DNA from: Mesorhizobium sangaii
GTDB lineage: Bacteria; Pseudomonadota; Alphaproteobacteria; Rhizobiales; Rhizobiaceae
NCBI RefSeq assembly: GCF_014207355.1
Contig: NZ_JACHEF010000006.1
Location: 62,001 to 126,000, forward strand
Reading direction: 5' to 3'
Length of the DNA: 64,000 nucleotides
The position numbers were made by a program, and so were the translations under genes. Below the pieces are notes generated by a model. The model was not told the DNA's origin. It ran no database searches and saw nothing but the letters and a program-made list of their open reading frames with translations. Every line of letters begins with the position of its first letter. Position 1 is the first letter of the stretch. Positions 27,476 through 35,544 of the stretch are shown here, in pieces.

Positions 27476-27643
27476 TCAATTGCCGCGGTAGCGACGCTCG
27501 GCATACATGTCCGGCCAGCCGATATCCTTGCGAATGTCTGCCGGCAGCGAGTTCATGAACCGCTGGGCGCGGATCTCGTTGCGCATCGTCCGTATCTTGC
27601 CGACATAGTGCTGCATGCCGCGTAGAATGGTGGAACCGTTCAT
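27476..27643 (-). CDS. DUF1127-like small protein
   Basis: 55-residue protein (MNGSTILRGMQHYVGKIRTM ... RFMNSLPADIRKDIGWPDMYAERR). The L-x-x-DI-x-KDIGW block is that of the DUF1127 family, here with IGWPD in place of LGI. GGAGA lies eight bases upstream of the ATG. It precedes the DJ-1/PfpI gene by 84 bases and follows the 12-base-arm palindrome at 27684-27711, so it is the probable first gene of the unit. Confidence 0.85.
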   Translation of the reverse strand: MNGSTILRGMQHYVGKIRTMRNEIRAQRFMNSLPADIRKDIGWPDMYAERRYRGN

Positions 27644-27683
27644 AGCTAGTCTCCTCTCTTTAACTGGAGGCAGTATCGCATAC

Positions 27684-27711
27684 CCCTCCTGACAGCAGTC
27701 TGTCAGGAGGG
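27684..27711. promoter_or_regulatory. Candidate YafY/WYL operator, site 2
   Basis: Perfect palindrome with 12-base arms: CCCTCCTGACAG, CAGT, CTGTCAGGAGGG. It lies about 41 bases upstream of the DUF1127 ATG at 27643 on the minus strand, the right place for a repressor or activator site. The core matches site 1 at 26785-26806. Confidence 0.68.
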
Positions 27712-27867
27712 TGGCAGGGCCCGGACGATAGTTGCGATCGGTGTTTGTTGCGAGGGAAGCATTGTTTTCGCGGCATCCAAACGTAGCCCGAAAGAAGCTT
27801 GCACGGCCGGGATTGTTCACCGTTGGAATACCGGTCGAGTCTTGATTGTTCAGTCCCGAGCGACGGA

Positions 27868-27876
27868 CTGTCAGGA
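27868..27876. promoter_or_regulatory. Half-site of the YafY/WYL-type operator
   Basis: CTGTCAGGA, identical to one arm of the palindromes at 26785 and 27684, 77 bases upstream of the VOC dioxygenase ATG. The other half is not conserved, so this is weaker evidence. Confidence 0.35.
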
Positions 27877-27952
27877 TACGCGGTCTTCAGCGACGCGGCC
27901 GAAGTTCTGATATGGAGGGAGAAAATTATTCCCCAAAAACAGGGAGACGACC

Positions 27953-28900
27953 ATGAGCCTGCAACTGACAGGAATTCACCATCTGACCGCCATCACAGCC
28001 AATGCGCCTGGAAATCTTCATTTCTACACAAGGCTGCTGGGGTTGCGGCTGGTCAAGAAGACGGTGAACCAGGACGACACCTCGGCCTACCACCTCTTCT
28101 ATGCCGACGGCGAAGCGACACCGGGCACCGATCTTACCTTCTTCGACTGGCCGGTTGGCCATGAGCGGCGGGGCACCCACAGCATCGTGCGGACCAGCCT
28201 CAGGGTCGGCAGCCAGGAAAGCCTTGCCTGGTGGAAGCAGCACCTGAGCGGCGAAAACATCGCGACGAGCGAGATCGCCGACATCGGCGGCTACCCCAGC
28301 CTGGATTTCGAGGATCCCGAGGGCCAGCGTCTGCGTCTGGTCAGCGATGGCGGCAAGGGCGACAGCCATCCCTGGGCGCAAAGCCCGGTGCCGGCCGAGC
28401 ACCAGATCCGGGGGCTCGGGCCGATTGTCATCAGCGTTCCCGACATCACCAACACCGAGGCGGTGGTGACGCAGGTGATGAACATGCGCAAGGCCCGTGA
28501 CTATGCCTCGCCGGAAGGTCAGGTTCACGTCTTCGAAATGGGCGGGGGCGGACCGGCGGCGGAGCTTCATGTCCTGGTGCAGCCGGGACTGGCGCCGGCA
28601 AGGCAAGGTGCGGGTGCGGTCCATCACGTCGCCTTCAGGGCGCCGGACCAGGAGACGCTGCATCAATGGACGGCGCGGCTGGCCGAATTCCGGCTGCCAT
28701 CGAGCGGCGAGGTCGAGCGCTATTACTTCCGTTCGCTCTACTTCCGCGAGCCGAACGGCATCCTGTTCGAGATCGCCACCGATGGGCCGGGGTTCACCGC
28801 CGACGAGCCGCTGGAGACACTGGGTGAAAAGCTGGCCCTGCCGCCGTTCCTTGAACCGAAGCGCGCTTCGATCGAGGCCGGCCTCAAGCCGCTGAAGTAG
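27953..28900 (+). CDS. Ring-cleaving dioxygenase (VOC family, PcpA/MhqO-like)
   Basis: 315-residue extradiol-type dioxygenase made of two VOC modules. Metal ligands are suggested by GIHHLTAIT near the N-terminus, VHHVAFRAPD (about residue 225) and ILFEIATDGPGF (about 270). This places it in the hydroquinone-type group (MhqO/PcpA) acting on quinone-related aromatics. It is divergent from the DUF1127/DJ-1 unit, with an operator half-site upstream, and would fit an electrophile- or quinone-responsive regulon. The substrate is inferred from family. Confidence 0.9.
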   Translation: MSLQLTGIHHLTAITANAPGNLHFYTRLLGLRLVKKTVNQDDTSAYHLFYADGEATPGTDLTFFDWPVGHERRGTHSIVRTSLRVGSQESLAWWKQHLSGENIATSEIADIGGYPSLDFEDPEGQRLRLVSDGGKGDSHPWAQSPVPAEHQIRGLGPIVISVPDITNTEAVVTQVMNMRKARDYASPEGQVHVFEMGGGGPAAELHVLVQPGLAPARQGAGAVHHVAFRAPDQETLHQWTARLAEFRLPSSGEVERYYFRSLYFREPNGILFEIATDGPGFTADEPLETLGEKLALPPFLEPKRASIEAGLKPLK

Positions 28901-29013
28901 ATCGTTTCTCAGTCAAGGCGGGCGCCGCGTTCCGGTTCGGGATCGCGGCGCCATTCTTCTCGGGCAACGACGACGTGCTTTGACAGCCGGCCGAGTTGCT
29001 GGTCAAAGGCGGC

Positions 29014-29175
29014 ATGTCGAAACTCCTCGCGCTCGTCATTGTTGGCATCATGGTCATCCAGCTGATCAAGCCGCTCGGCTGGCCGGGGCTGAAGCGGCGC
29101 AGCGACTTCTGGAAGCTCGCGCTGCTGGCGATGGCGGCAATTTCCCTAACAGCCGTGCTCGGACACTGGACATAG
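29014..29175 (+). CDS. Very small membrane protein, unknown function
   Basis: 53-residue protein (MSKLLALVIVGIMVIQLIKP, LGWPGLKRRSDFWKLALL, then a second hydrophobic stretch to LGHWT). Two short membrane segments are separated by a basic loop. AAAGG lies six bases before the ATG. Below the usual size cut-off. It follows the ring-cleaving dioxygenase by 113 bases and converges with an SGNH hydrolase gene. Confidence 0.65.
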   Translation: MSKLLALVIVGIMVIQLIKPLGWPGLKRRSDFWKLALLAMAAISLTAVLGHWT

Positions 29176-29203
29176 GCCCGCGCCAGGTAAGCCCAGCCCC
29201 GGT

Positions 29204-29926
29204 TCAACTGGCCAGCACCAGACCGACGAGGTGCTCGGCCCAGGCCCGGTAGCCGGCTTCCGAGGCGTGAAAACCGTCGGAGGCAAAGCCTTCTTCAGGA
29301 TTTGTGATCGGCAGGCGTGGCGCCGGTACCGCGCCTCGTTCCAGGCAGAGGCGTTCGCCCATACGGTTCATCGCCGTGGCGCGGATCTCCAGGATCTTGC
29401 CGAGCAGCGACGGCATGGCCGGTGCCCGCGTAAACTCCAGAACCGGCGACCACACCACTCGCGCTTCCGGCCATTTGGCGCGCAGCGCGTAGAGCAGGCC
29501 GCCGAACTCCTTCTTGAAACGCGGCACCGAGTGAAAATTCTTGGTGTCGTTGGTGCCGATGGCGAGCACGATATGAGTCCACGGATCGGCCGACAGATTG
29601 GGCAGGACATGGTCGCGGATATGGCCCGACGTTGCCGAATTGAAGCCGGCGGCCCGCCAGCGCACGGCGCGGCCGGTGTTCTGCGCAATCAGCACGGCGA
29701 GTTGCGCGGCAAGTCCGTTTTCCGAGTTGCCGATGCCAACCGAAGCGGCCGAGGAATCCCCCAGCACCAGAAGCGAGATCGCCGGCGCGTTGCCCGAGAG
29801 ATCGTGCATGACCGGACCCTGTGCCGGCAGCATGCGCGTCGTGCGTCGGCGAACGCCAAGGCCTTGCCAGACATAGACCGGGTAGGCGAGCCAGGTGAGA
29901 AGGGCGAGAGGGCGCTGCATGCGCAT
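29204..29926 (-). CDS. SGNH/GDSL hydrolase
   Basis: 240-residue esterase-type hydrolase. Block I is LVLGDSSAASVGIG (nucleophile serine following GDS), block III is IGTNDTKN, and block V is SDGFHASEAGY with the catalytic aspartate and histidine. A hydrophobic N-terminal segment (PLALLTWLAYPVYVWQGLGV) suggests a membrane anchor or export signal. Substrate unknown; acyl-ester removal from lipids or polysaccharides is typical. Two ATGs lie close together; 29926 was used. Confidence 0.9.
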   Translation of the reverse strand: MRMQRPLALLTWLAYPVYVWQGLGVRRRTTRMLPAQGPVMHDLSGNAPAISLLVLGDSSAASVGIGNSENGLAAQLAVLIAQNTGRAVRWRAAGFNSATSGHIRDHVLPNLSADPWTHIVLAIGTNDTKNFHSVPRFKKEFGGLLYALRAKWPEARVVWSPVLEFTRAPAMPSLLGKILEIRATAMNRMGERLCLERGAVPAPRLPITNPEEGFASDGFHASEAGYRAWAEHLVGLVLAS

Positions 29927-29990
29927 CCTTTAGCGCATGTTGCGCCTGAGGTGAAAGACCGGAGCCGACAAGCTAATCGCAACAGGTCTC

Positions 29991-30734
29991 CTACTCTCCA
30001 GACCGGTCGCCATATTCATCGTGCAGCCGCACCCAGTCCATAAGGCCATGATAGGGGCCGGTTTCGTTGCGGCCCTTCGGCGTCATGTCGAGATAATCAT
30101 AGGTGCCGATCAGAGTTTCGCCGCCGCGGGCGCGCGACATGAAGGTGAGGAAGATGTCGCCGTTCTCGTCTCGGTAGAAAACGCTGGTGCCGGGAAGCTC
30201 CTTCGACGTCCGGGGACTGGTCTCGAAATTGTAAGTGGTATCGCCAGCCGCGATCTGTCTGTCGGTGAAGGAGACCTGCATGTCGAAGTTGAAATCCGAG
30301 GCATAGGACGACACCCAGTCGAACTTCCAGCCCATGCGCTGCTTGTAGGGCAGCAATTCGGCCAGGGGCGCCCGCGAGATCACCACCAGCGACACGTCGT
30401 GATGCTTGAGGTGCTGGTTGGCGCCGTCGATATGGTCGGCAAGGAACGAGCAGCCCTCGCAATGATGGTTGCATCCCGGCCCGAACATGAAGTGGTAGAC
30501 GATCAACTGGCTGTTGCCGGCAAACAAGTCCGCCAGTCTTTTCGGCCCTTGCCCGGTCTCGAAGACATAGTCCTTCCGGATCTTCAGCCAGGGCAGTTCA
30601 CGCCGTTCGGCGGCGATGCGCTCGCGAAGTTTGGTGAGTTGTTTCTCGCGCGCCAGATGCGCCTTGTGCGCCTGGAACCAATCTTCGCGCGAAACGACCT
30701 TGTTGCGATGCATGAACCTCTCCCTGTCTGTCAT
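29991..30734 (-). CDS. DUF899 family thioredoxin-like protein
   Basis: 247-residue DUF899 protein with a thioredoxin-like core. Features: a helical N-terminus (VVSREDWFQAHKAHLAREKQ), FMFGPGCNHHCEGCSFLADH with three cysteines near 87-95 in place of the CxxC, HHDVSLVVISRAPLAELLPY, and the C-terminal GTYDYLDMTPKGRNE. The family is widespread and its activity is undescribed. It fits the redox/detoxification character of the 17-31 kb region. Confidence 0.9.
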   Translation of the reverse strand: MTDRERFMHRNKVVSREDWFQAHKAHLAREKQLTKLRERIAAERRELPWLKIRKDYVFETGQGPKRLADLFAGNSQLIVYHFMFGPGCNHHCEGCSFLADHIDGANQHLKHHDVSLVVISRAPLAELLPYKQRMGWKFDWVSSYASDFNFDMQVSFTDRQIAAGDTTYNFETSPRTSKELPGTSVFYRDENGDIFLTFMSRARGGETLIGTYDYLDMTPKGRNETGPYHGLMDWVRLHDEYGDRSGE

Positions 30735-30782
30735 CCCAAGGACGTTCGGGACGGGCGAAAACCGACATCGTCGGCTGTTTGT

Positions 30783-30831
30783 TGAGCATGATCTTCTTCC
30801 GAAACTGGATTCCGGTTTTCGGGGTCACGCT
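30783..30831. repeat. Palindromic repeat family D
   Basis: About 49-base imperfect hairpin with ends GAGCATGATC and GGGTCACGCTC around CCGAAACTGG and CCGGTTTTCGG. A rhizobial-type intergenic repeat; only one copy was found here. It lies between the DUF899 gene start and the terminator of the aldolase gene. Confidence 0.75.
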
Positions 30832-30890
30832 CCAGCGCCGGAGAGGAAGTAGGAATGCAGGCGCGCCGGCCCAAGCCTAGGCAAACCACA

Positions 30891-30921
30891 AACAAAAAAC
30901 CCGGGCACAGCGGCCCGGGTT
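30891..30921 (-). terminator. Rho-independent terminator after the aldolase gene
   Basis: Stem AACCCGGGC (30898-30906) and its complement (30913-30921) with a six-base loop. Read on the minus strand it is followed by a run of T (TTTTTTGTT). It starts 24 bases past the aldolase stop. Confidence 0.88.
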
Positions 30922-30944
30922 CGAAGGAAGACGGAAAGCCCTGA

Positions 30945-31970
30945 TCAGGCGGCCTGTTCCAGGCTCGCCTTCCATTTCCCAAGTGCGGCCAGATGGTTCA
31001 TATGGGCGCGATGGGTGAAGGCGGCCTGGCCGGCGGCGACGTTCGAGGCCTTGCCGCTCCAGGCTTTCTGCGGCGCGGCCTGCAGGGCGCGGCCATAGGA
31101 GAAGGTCAGCTTCCACGGGTGCGGCCCGATGGCGTTGATGGCGTTGAGGTTCGCGGTCGCTTCCTCGTCCTCCTGGCCGCCGGAGAGGAAGGCGATGCCC
31201 GGCACCGCAGCCGGCACGGTCTCGCGGAACAGCTTTATGGTCATTTCCGCGACTTCTTCAGGGCTGCTCACCTTGCCGGATTTCCTGCCGGCCAGCACCA
31301 TGTTGGGCTTCAGGATGGTCCCCTCCAACACGACGCGTGCCGCATGAAGCTCGTCATAGAGTTTGATCAGCGTCGCCTTCGAGATGGCGTAGCAGGTGTC
31401 GATGTCGTGGGCGCCGTCCATCAGCACTTCCGGCTCGACGATCGGCACGATGCCGGCTTCCTGGCAAAGTGCCGCATAGCGGGCGAGCGCATGGGCGTTC
31501 GAGCTGATCGAATTGGCCGAAGGCACGCCCTTGCCGGTGTCGATGTCGATCACCGCGCGCCATTTGGCGAAGCGGGCGCCGAGCTTGTAGTAGTCGGCGA
31601 GGCGCTCGCGCAGGCCGTCGAGGCCCTCGGTGACGGTGTCGCCGGGAAAACCGGCCAGAGACTTGGCGCCGGCATCGACCTTGATGCCGGGGATGGCGCC
31701 GGCCGCCTTGATGATATCGACCAGCGGCGTACCGTCCGCGGCCTTCTGGCGGATCGTCTCGTCGTAGAGGATGACACCGGAAATGTACCGGGTCATTGCC
31801 TCCCTGGCGCGGAACATCATCTCGCGGTAGTCGCGGCGGCTGTCGGCAGTCGATTCGACGCCAATGACGTCGAAGCGCTTCTTGATGGTGCCGGAACTTT
31901 CGTCGGCGGCCAGCAGGCCCTTGCCATCGGCCACGATCGCGGCGGCAATGTCTTCGAGACGTTCGCTCAT
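30945..31970 (-). CDS. fbaB: Class I fructose-bisphosphate aldolase
   Basis: 341-residue lysine-dependent (Schiff-base) aldolase of the eukaryote-like class I family, cleaving fructose 1,6-bisphosphate to DHAP and G3P. Diagnostic blocks: GLLAADESSGTIKKRFD, SGVILYDETIRQ, KWRAVIDI, VEPEVLMDGAHD, VVLEGTILKPNMV with the catalytic lysine in the KPNMV motif, and GIAFLSGGQEDEEAT. It is last in the minus-strand cluster tkt, gap, antiporter, pgk, aldolase and ends in a terminator. Confidence 0.95.
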   Translation of the reverse strand: MSERLEDIAAAIVADGKGLLAADESSGTIKKRFDVIGVESTADSRRDYREMMFRAREAMTRYISGVILYDETIRQKAADGTPLVDIIKAAGAIPGIKVDAGAKSLAGFPGDTVTEGLDGLRERLADYYKLGARFAKWRAVIDIDTGKGVPSANSISSNAHALARYAALCQEAGIVPIVEPEVLMDGAHDIDTCYAISKATLIKLYDELHAARVVLEGTILKPNMVLAGRKSGKVSSPEEVAEMTIKLFRETVPAAVPGIAFLSGGQEDEEATANLNAINAIGPHPWKLTFSYGRALQAAPQKAWSGKASNVAAGQAAFTHRAHMNHLAALGKWKASLEQAA

Positions 31971-32108
31971 TCTGCTTCTCCTGAAACGGTTGTCTTCCGC
32001 GCTTAACGGAAGTCTACCGCCAAAGGAATGGCATCGGAAAGCTCGAATCGATTGAAAGTCATGAGAGCCCCGGTTGCCTCTTTAGAGTTGATCGGGTTGT
32101 TTGCTTTT

Positions 32109-33305
32109 TCAGTGCTTCAGCACGTCGACGCCGGGCAGCGGCTTGCCTTCCATCCATTCCAGGAAAGCGCCGCCGGCGGTCGAGACATAGGTGAAGTCGT
32201 CGGCGACGCCGGCATGATTGAGTGCCGCCACCGTGTCGCCACCGCCGGCAACCGAAACCAGCTTGCCGGCCTTGGTGCGTGCCGCTGCGTGCTTCGCCGC
32301 CGCCACCGTCGCATGGTCGAAGGGCGCGATCTCGAAGGCGCCGAGCGGGCCATTCCAGACGAGCGTCGCGGCGCGGTCGATCCATTCACCAATGGTCGCC
32401 ACCGTTTTGGCGCCGACATCGAGGATCATGCCGTCGGCCGGCACCTCCGAGATGGCGACGGTCTCGCAGGCCGCACCGACCTTGAATTCCTTCGCGACGA
32501 CACCGTCGACCGGCAGGATGATGGCGCAGCCGGCCTCGGCCGCTTCGATCATGATCTGCTTGGCGGTGCCCGCGAGATCATGCTCGCACAGCGATTTGCC
32601 GACATCGGTGCCGCGCGCGGCGAGGAAGGTGTTGGCCATGCCGCCGCCGATGACCAGCGCGTCGACCTTCTTCACCAGGTTCATCAGCAGGTCGATCTTG
32701 GTCGAGACCTTGGCGCCGCCGACGATGGCAACCACCGGACGGACCGGATTTCCCAGACCCTTCTCCAGCGCCTCGAGCTCGGCCTGCATGGTGCGGCCGG
32801 CGAAGGCCGGCAACAGACGCGCCAGCCCCTCCGTCGAGGCGTGGGCGCGGTGCGCCGCGGAAAAAGCGTCGTTGACGAAGATGTCGCCACAGGCGGCGAG
32901 CCTTTCGGTAAAGGCCGGATCGTTCTTTTCCTCGGCCTTGTAGAAACGGGTGTTTTCGAGCAGCAGCACGTCGCCCTTGTCCATGGCGGCGATGGCGCTT
33001 CCCGCCGTGTCGCCGACGCAATCGCTGGCGAAGCCGACGGGACGGCCAAGCACATCGGCGGTCGCCCTGGCGATCGGCTCCAGCGAAAGTTCCGGCGAGG
33101 GGCCATCCTTGGGACGGCCGAAATGCGCGAGCAGGATCACCTTGGCGCCCTTGCCAGAGAGCTCGGCGATGGTCGGCGCAATGCGTTCGATGCGGGTGGC
33201 GTCTGTGACCTTGCCGTCGGCGACAGGCACGTTGAGGTCGACGCGCACCAGCACGCGCTTGCCGCTGATGTTGCCGATGTCGTCCAGGGTCTTGAAGGCG
33301 GCCAT
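32109..33305 (-). CDS. pgk: Phosphoglycerate kinase
   Basis: 398-residue glycolytic/gluconeogenic kinase interconverting 1,3-bisphosphoglycerate and 3-phosphoglycerate with ADP/ATP. N-terminal domain: VLVRVDLNVPV, LAHFGRPKDG and ENTRFYKAEE; hinge and C-terminal nucleotide domain: GGAKVSTKI, GGGMANTFL, VWNGPLGAFE and SVAGGGDTVAAL. The ATG at 33305 has GGAAC just upstream and gives the normal length. It lies between the K+/H+ antiporter and the aldolase on the same strand. Confidence 0.98.
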   Translation of the reverse strand: MAAFKTLDDIGNISGKRVLVRVDLNVPVADGKVTDATRIERIAPTIAELSGKGAKVILLAHFGRPKDGPSPELSLEPIARATADVLGRPVGFASDCVGDTAGSAIAAMDKGDVLLLENTRFYKAEEKNDPAFTERLAACGDIFVNDAFSAAHRAHASTEGLARLLPAFAGRTMQAELEALEKGLGNPVRPVVAIVGGAKVSTKIDLLMNLVKKVDALVIGGGMANTFLAARGTDVGKSLCEHDLAGTAKQIMIEAAEAGCAIILPVDGVVAKEFKVGAACETVAISEVPADGMILDVGAKTVATIGEWIDRAATLVWNGPLGAFEIAPFDHATVAAAKHAAARTKAGKLVSVAGGGDTVAALNHAGVADDFTYVSTAGGAFLEWMEGKPLPGVDVLKH

Positions 33306-33448
33306 GCAGGTTCCTTTCGCGAAAAATCGGGGGACCATACCCCGCGCCGACGATGATGCAAGGCTTAGGCTGGGCTCGCGACGAAATTTTGAAGGCGGGA
33401 CCAAGGCCGTGCCGGCAGGCGGATTAGGGCAGCACCGCAATCGCCGTG

Positions 33449-35326
33449 TCAGCTCTCGGTCGCTGCCTTTTCCGCCGCCGGTTTCTCGTCCGCCCGCGCC
33501 TCTGCCAATTGCGTCTCGGTCGGTTTGCGCCAGTTGCGGATAAAGGCAGAGAGCCGGTCGCCGATTTCGCCGGCGCTCAGGAAAACCGGCACGCGCGCCA
33601 CGGGCGCGGTTGGCTCGAAGGAAAGGCCCAGGCCCATGATCTTGCCCTTGTCGTCGACGTCGCGGACGATCAGCTCGATCGGACCGAGCAGCACGCGGTC
33701 GGCATATTCGGCATGTCCGCCGAGCCGCGCCGTGACCAGCGCGCCGACGGTGAGCTTTTGTTCCGCTTCGGTCAGGCCGGGCGCATAGGCGGCTTCCAGT
33801 TCGGCGGCTGAGCGCGCCGGGTCCACGGCGAAGGCGCCGAAGAAATCCGCATCCTCGGGATCGACCACGGCGCGGCTGGCGAACAGCTTGTCGAGCAGGC
33901 GCGGATAGCGATCCGGCACGAAGATATAGACCTGGTCGCCGGCGGCGAGCCTGCCCATGTCCTGGAAGCGCATCGAGCGCCCGTCGCGCAGCACCAGCGA
34001 GGGCCGTGCCCAGCGCGGAATGCGCTCGCCGCGCGCCACCGGACTGCCGTGTGCTACGCGATAGGCAAGAAGCTCGTGATGGGCCGAGCCCGGTAGTTCC
34101 AGTTCGACCTTGTCCAGCGGGCCGAGCCGCGCCGGCACGATCAGGCCGAGACGGCGCGCCAGCGGCCCGACCGTCCAGCCCTGGATGACCAGCGAGACCA
34201 GCACGATGATGAAGGCGGTGTTGAAGATGATACGGCCGTTCTCCAAACCGCCGAGCAGCGGTGTGATGGCGAGCAGGATCGACACCGCGCCACGCAGGCC
34301 GACCCAGGAGACGAAGGCGACTTCGGGGCGCGGCAAGCGAAACGGGATCAGGCAGAGCCAGACCGCGATCGGGCGGGCGACAAACATCAGGAACAGGCCG
34401 AGCGCTGCCGCCGGCACCATGATCGCCGGAAATTGTGACGGCGTCGCGAACAGGCCGAGGATCAGGAACATGATGATCTGCGCCAGCCACGACATGCCGT
34501 CCTGGAAGCGTTTCAGAATGGTGACGGCGCGAATGTCGGAATTACCGGCGATCAGGCCGGCAATATAGACCGCCAAGAAGCCCGAGCCGCCGATGGCGCC
34601 GGCGGCGGCAAAGATCATCAGCGACAGGGTCAGCACGAAGATCGGCAGCAGGCCGTGGTCGAGATTGAGCCGGTCGACGAGGCGCACGATGGCGAGGCCT
34701 CCAAGCGCGCCGACGACGGCGCCGAGGCCCATGTTGAGGAGAAAGCCGAACGCCAGGCTGGTGAGCAGGACATTGGCTTCGGGGTTGGCATGGGCGGCGA
34801 TGATTTCGACCAGCGTGATGGTCAGGAAAATGGCGATCGGGTCGTTGGTGCCGGATTCCACCTCGAGCGTGGAGCGCACGCGTTCGCGCAGATTGATCTC
34901 GCCGGCGCGCAGCAGGAAGAACACCGCCGCGGCATCGGTGGAGGCGACGGCGGCGCCAAGCAGGAAGGATTCCAGCCAGGTGAGGTCAAGCAGGTAGTGG
35001 GCGGCGGCGCCGAACAGGCCGGTGGTCACAAGCACACCGACGGTTGCCAGCGACAGCGCCGGCCCCGCCGCCTGCCGCAAGGCGTTGAGCGGCGTGCCGA
35101 AACCGGAATCGAACAGGATGACGGCCAGTGCCAGTGAGCCGGCAAAATAAGCGATGCGGGCGTTGTCGAACTGGATGCCGAGGCCGTCGGTTCCGCTGGC
35201 CAATCCAATGCAGAGAAACAGAAGCAGAAGCGGGGCGCCGAAGCGGAAGGCGATCAGGCTCGAAAACGCGGCGGCGACGACGAGTGCAGTGCCGACCAGC
35301 GTGACGAGATAGATCGCATGCTCCAT
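33449..35326 (-). CDS. Potassium/proton antiporter (CvrA/NhaP2-like) with TrkA-C and CorC domains
   Basis: 625-residue CPA1-type cation/proton antiporter. About 12 membrane segments (residues 5-390), with the transport motif region AVASTDAAAVFFLLRAGEI and LEVESGTNDPIAIFLT. C-terminal cytoplasmic part: a TrkA-C-like domain (about 405-490) and a CorC/HlyC-like domain (about 490-600), the layout of CvrA/NhaP2 K+(Na+)/H+ antiporters. It lies between gap and pgk on the same strand, and gap has its own terminator just ahead, so the antiporter probably has its own promoter. Ion specificity is inferred from family. Confidence 0.9.
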   Translation of the reverse strand: MEHAIYLVTLVGTALVVAAAFSSLIAFRFGAPLLLLFLCIGLASGTDGLGIQFDNARIAYFAGSLALAVILFDSGFGTPLNALRQAAGPALSLATVGVLVTTGLFGAAAHYLLDLTWLESFLLGAAVASTDAAAVFFLLRAGEINLRERVRSTLEVESGTNDPIAIFLTITLVEIIAAHANPEANVLLTSLAFGFLLNMGLGAVVGALGGLAIVRLVDRLNLDHGLLPIFVLTLSLMIFAAAGAIGGSGFLAVYIAGLIAGNSDIRAVTILKRFQDGMSWLAQIIMFLILGLFATPSQFPAIMVPAAALGLFLMFVARPIAVWLCLIPFRLPRPEVAFVSWVGLRGAVSILLAITPLLGGLENGRIIFNTAFIIVLVSLVIQGWTVGPLARRLGLIVPARLGPLDKVELELPGSAHHELLAYRVAHGSPVARGERIPRWARPSLVLRDGRSMRFQDMGRLAAGDQVYIFVPDRYPRLLDKLFASRAVVDPEDADFFGAFAVDPARSAAELEAAYAPGLTEAEQKLTVGALVTARLGGHAEYADRVLLGPIELIVRDVDDKGKIMGLGLSFEPTAPVARVPVFLSAGEIGDRLSAFIRNWRKPTETQLAEARADEKPAAEKAATES

Positions 35327-35490
35327 CCTGAAATCAGCCCCTCAAATTCGTCTGTCTCCTGGTTTACGGCAGAGTGGGGCGAAGACGTGACCAGTGCAAG
35401 GCGGCGGGGTGGTTTTTTGCCCTATGCCGCTGATTTTCGAGCGTTTTGGCGTTCGGGGCACAATTTGAGAAGGCGCATGGCGATCTCATG

Positions 35491-35517
35491 AAAAACGCCC
35501 GGGCAAAGCCGGGCGTT
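35491..35517 (-). terminator. Rho-independent terminator after gap
   Basis: Stem AACGCCCGG (35494-35502) and CCGGGCGTT (35509-35517) with a six-base loop. On the minus strand a five-T run follows. It starts 28 bases past the gap stop. Confidence 0.9.
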
Positions 35518-35544
35518 CCAGGTCTCGAAGAGAAAGCGCTGCGA

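Larger units (their letters stand above)
27644..27952. other. 309-base divergent promoter region
   Basis: Separates the minus-strand DUF1127/DJ-1 unit from the plus-strand VOC dioxygenase. It holds the operator at 27684-27711 and a half-site at 27868-27876. No coding sequence seen. Confidence 0.6.
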
